From Conoideocrella luteorostrata (Eukaryota > Ascomycota > Sordariomycetes > Hypocreales > Clavicipitaceae): a stretch of 21,912 nt of DNA. Made by a program: the position numbers and the translations under genes. Shown piece after piece: positions 21,513 through 21,912 of this stretch; position 1 is the first letter of the stretch, and the number at the start of each line of letters is the position of its first letter. Below the pieces are notes generated by a model, which saw only the letters and a list, made by a program, of their open reading frames with translations, had not been told where the DNA came from and made no database searches. Where the stretch lies: contig JASWJB010000496.1 of NCBI GenBank assembly GCA_032433595.1, positions 1 through 21,912 on the forward strand, given 5' to 3'.

Positions 21513-21912
21513 GGCGATGCAAGTGCGTGTGCGGCAAGAGACGGCCGACAACGGTGTGATCAATTTAATTCATGAAGCTTGGTGAGTTTGTGTGGATAGA
21601 TATGTGTTTGAGGGGAAGTAGACGCTAGAGGATGACGAGGTTGTTTAAATGCTGACGGACAATCGGCTCTTGGGCACTCAAGCGGCGTGATGCCAACACA
21701 CCGTAAGACTGCAGCATGATCTGCAACCAGGCGCAGGCGAGTTGCCAAGATTGACAAACGGCCGCAGAATTGCATTTTGTACACTATCTTTTACCATTGC
21801 TCTGCATGCGGTTATGTCTGTCATTGTTGTTCCGAAGGACATGGCCACATCACTACTTGTCTTATACCACTGGTTGCTCAATACGACAAAACTAAACCAA
21901 AAAAAAAAAAAA
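21513..21912. promoter_or_regulatory. Upstream region of the acetyltransferase gene
   Basis: 400 bp to the window edge, presumably the promoter of the minus-strand acetyltransferase. No recognisable gene, TATA box or repeated element was seen. The terminal A-rich stretch (from about 21889) becomes a pure A run. Confidence 0.5.

Noticed and set aside
1..21912. tRNA, rRNA, CRISPR array or transposon
   Set aside because: A by-eye scan for B-box-like GGTTCGA motifs found only 2014-2025, without a T stem or cloverleaf around it; no repeat-spacer pattern, terminal repeats, transposase or reverse transcriptase motifs were seen.

Overview
The window looks like nuclear DNA of a filamentous ascomycete, most likely one of the Eurotiales (Aspergillus/Penicillium relatives). 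The evidence is short introns (50 to 89 nt) with GT..AG ends and CTAAC or CTGAT branch sites, fungal versions of recognisable proteins, and a short motif (TACGGAGTA) scattered only between genes. I have the impression that this motif is common in Eurotiales intergenic DNA. The window starts with a T run and ends with an A run.

Five intact protein genes and one decayed gene can be supported. From left to right: about 3.4 kb without a convincing gene; a secreted or membrane-anchored WSC-domain protein (minus, 3379-5744, 2 exons); nicotinate phosphoribosyltransferase (minus, 6235-7739, 3 exons); a 905 bp divergent promoter; the ribosome-biogenesis WD40 protein Utp4 (plus, 8645-11319, 2 exons); about 4.4 kb without a convincing gene, whose last ~675 nt is a long ATG-free leader; the peptide:N-glycanase-like protein Png1 (plus, 15728-17208, 2 exons); about 1.8 kb with nothing recognised; a frameshifted SWIM/RING zinc-finger gene (minus, about 18977-19741); and a GNAT-type acetyltransferase (minus, 20704-21512, 2 exons).

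The genes do not form a pathway or cluster. They are housekeeping functions (NAD salvage, 18S rRNA processing, protein quality control) next to a cell-surface protein and an acetyltransferase. No mobile element, CRISPR array, rRNA or tRNA was recognised.

The most notable points are: Png1 carries Val where the catalytic Cys of the GRCGEW motif should be, so it is probably a pseudoenzyme; about 675 nt upstream of its start contain no ATG; a recently decayed SWIM/RING gene has at least three single-base-type frame breaks and a lost zinc-ligand Cys; and the TACGGAGTA/TACTCCGTA motif occurs at about ten intergenic sites, including a perfect hairpin in the NPT1/UTP4 promoter. I found no clearly new multi-gene system.
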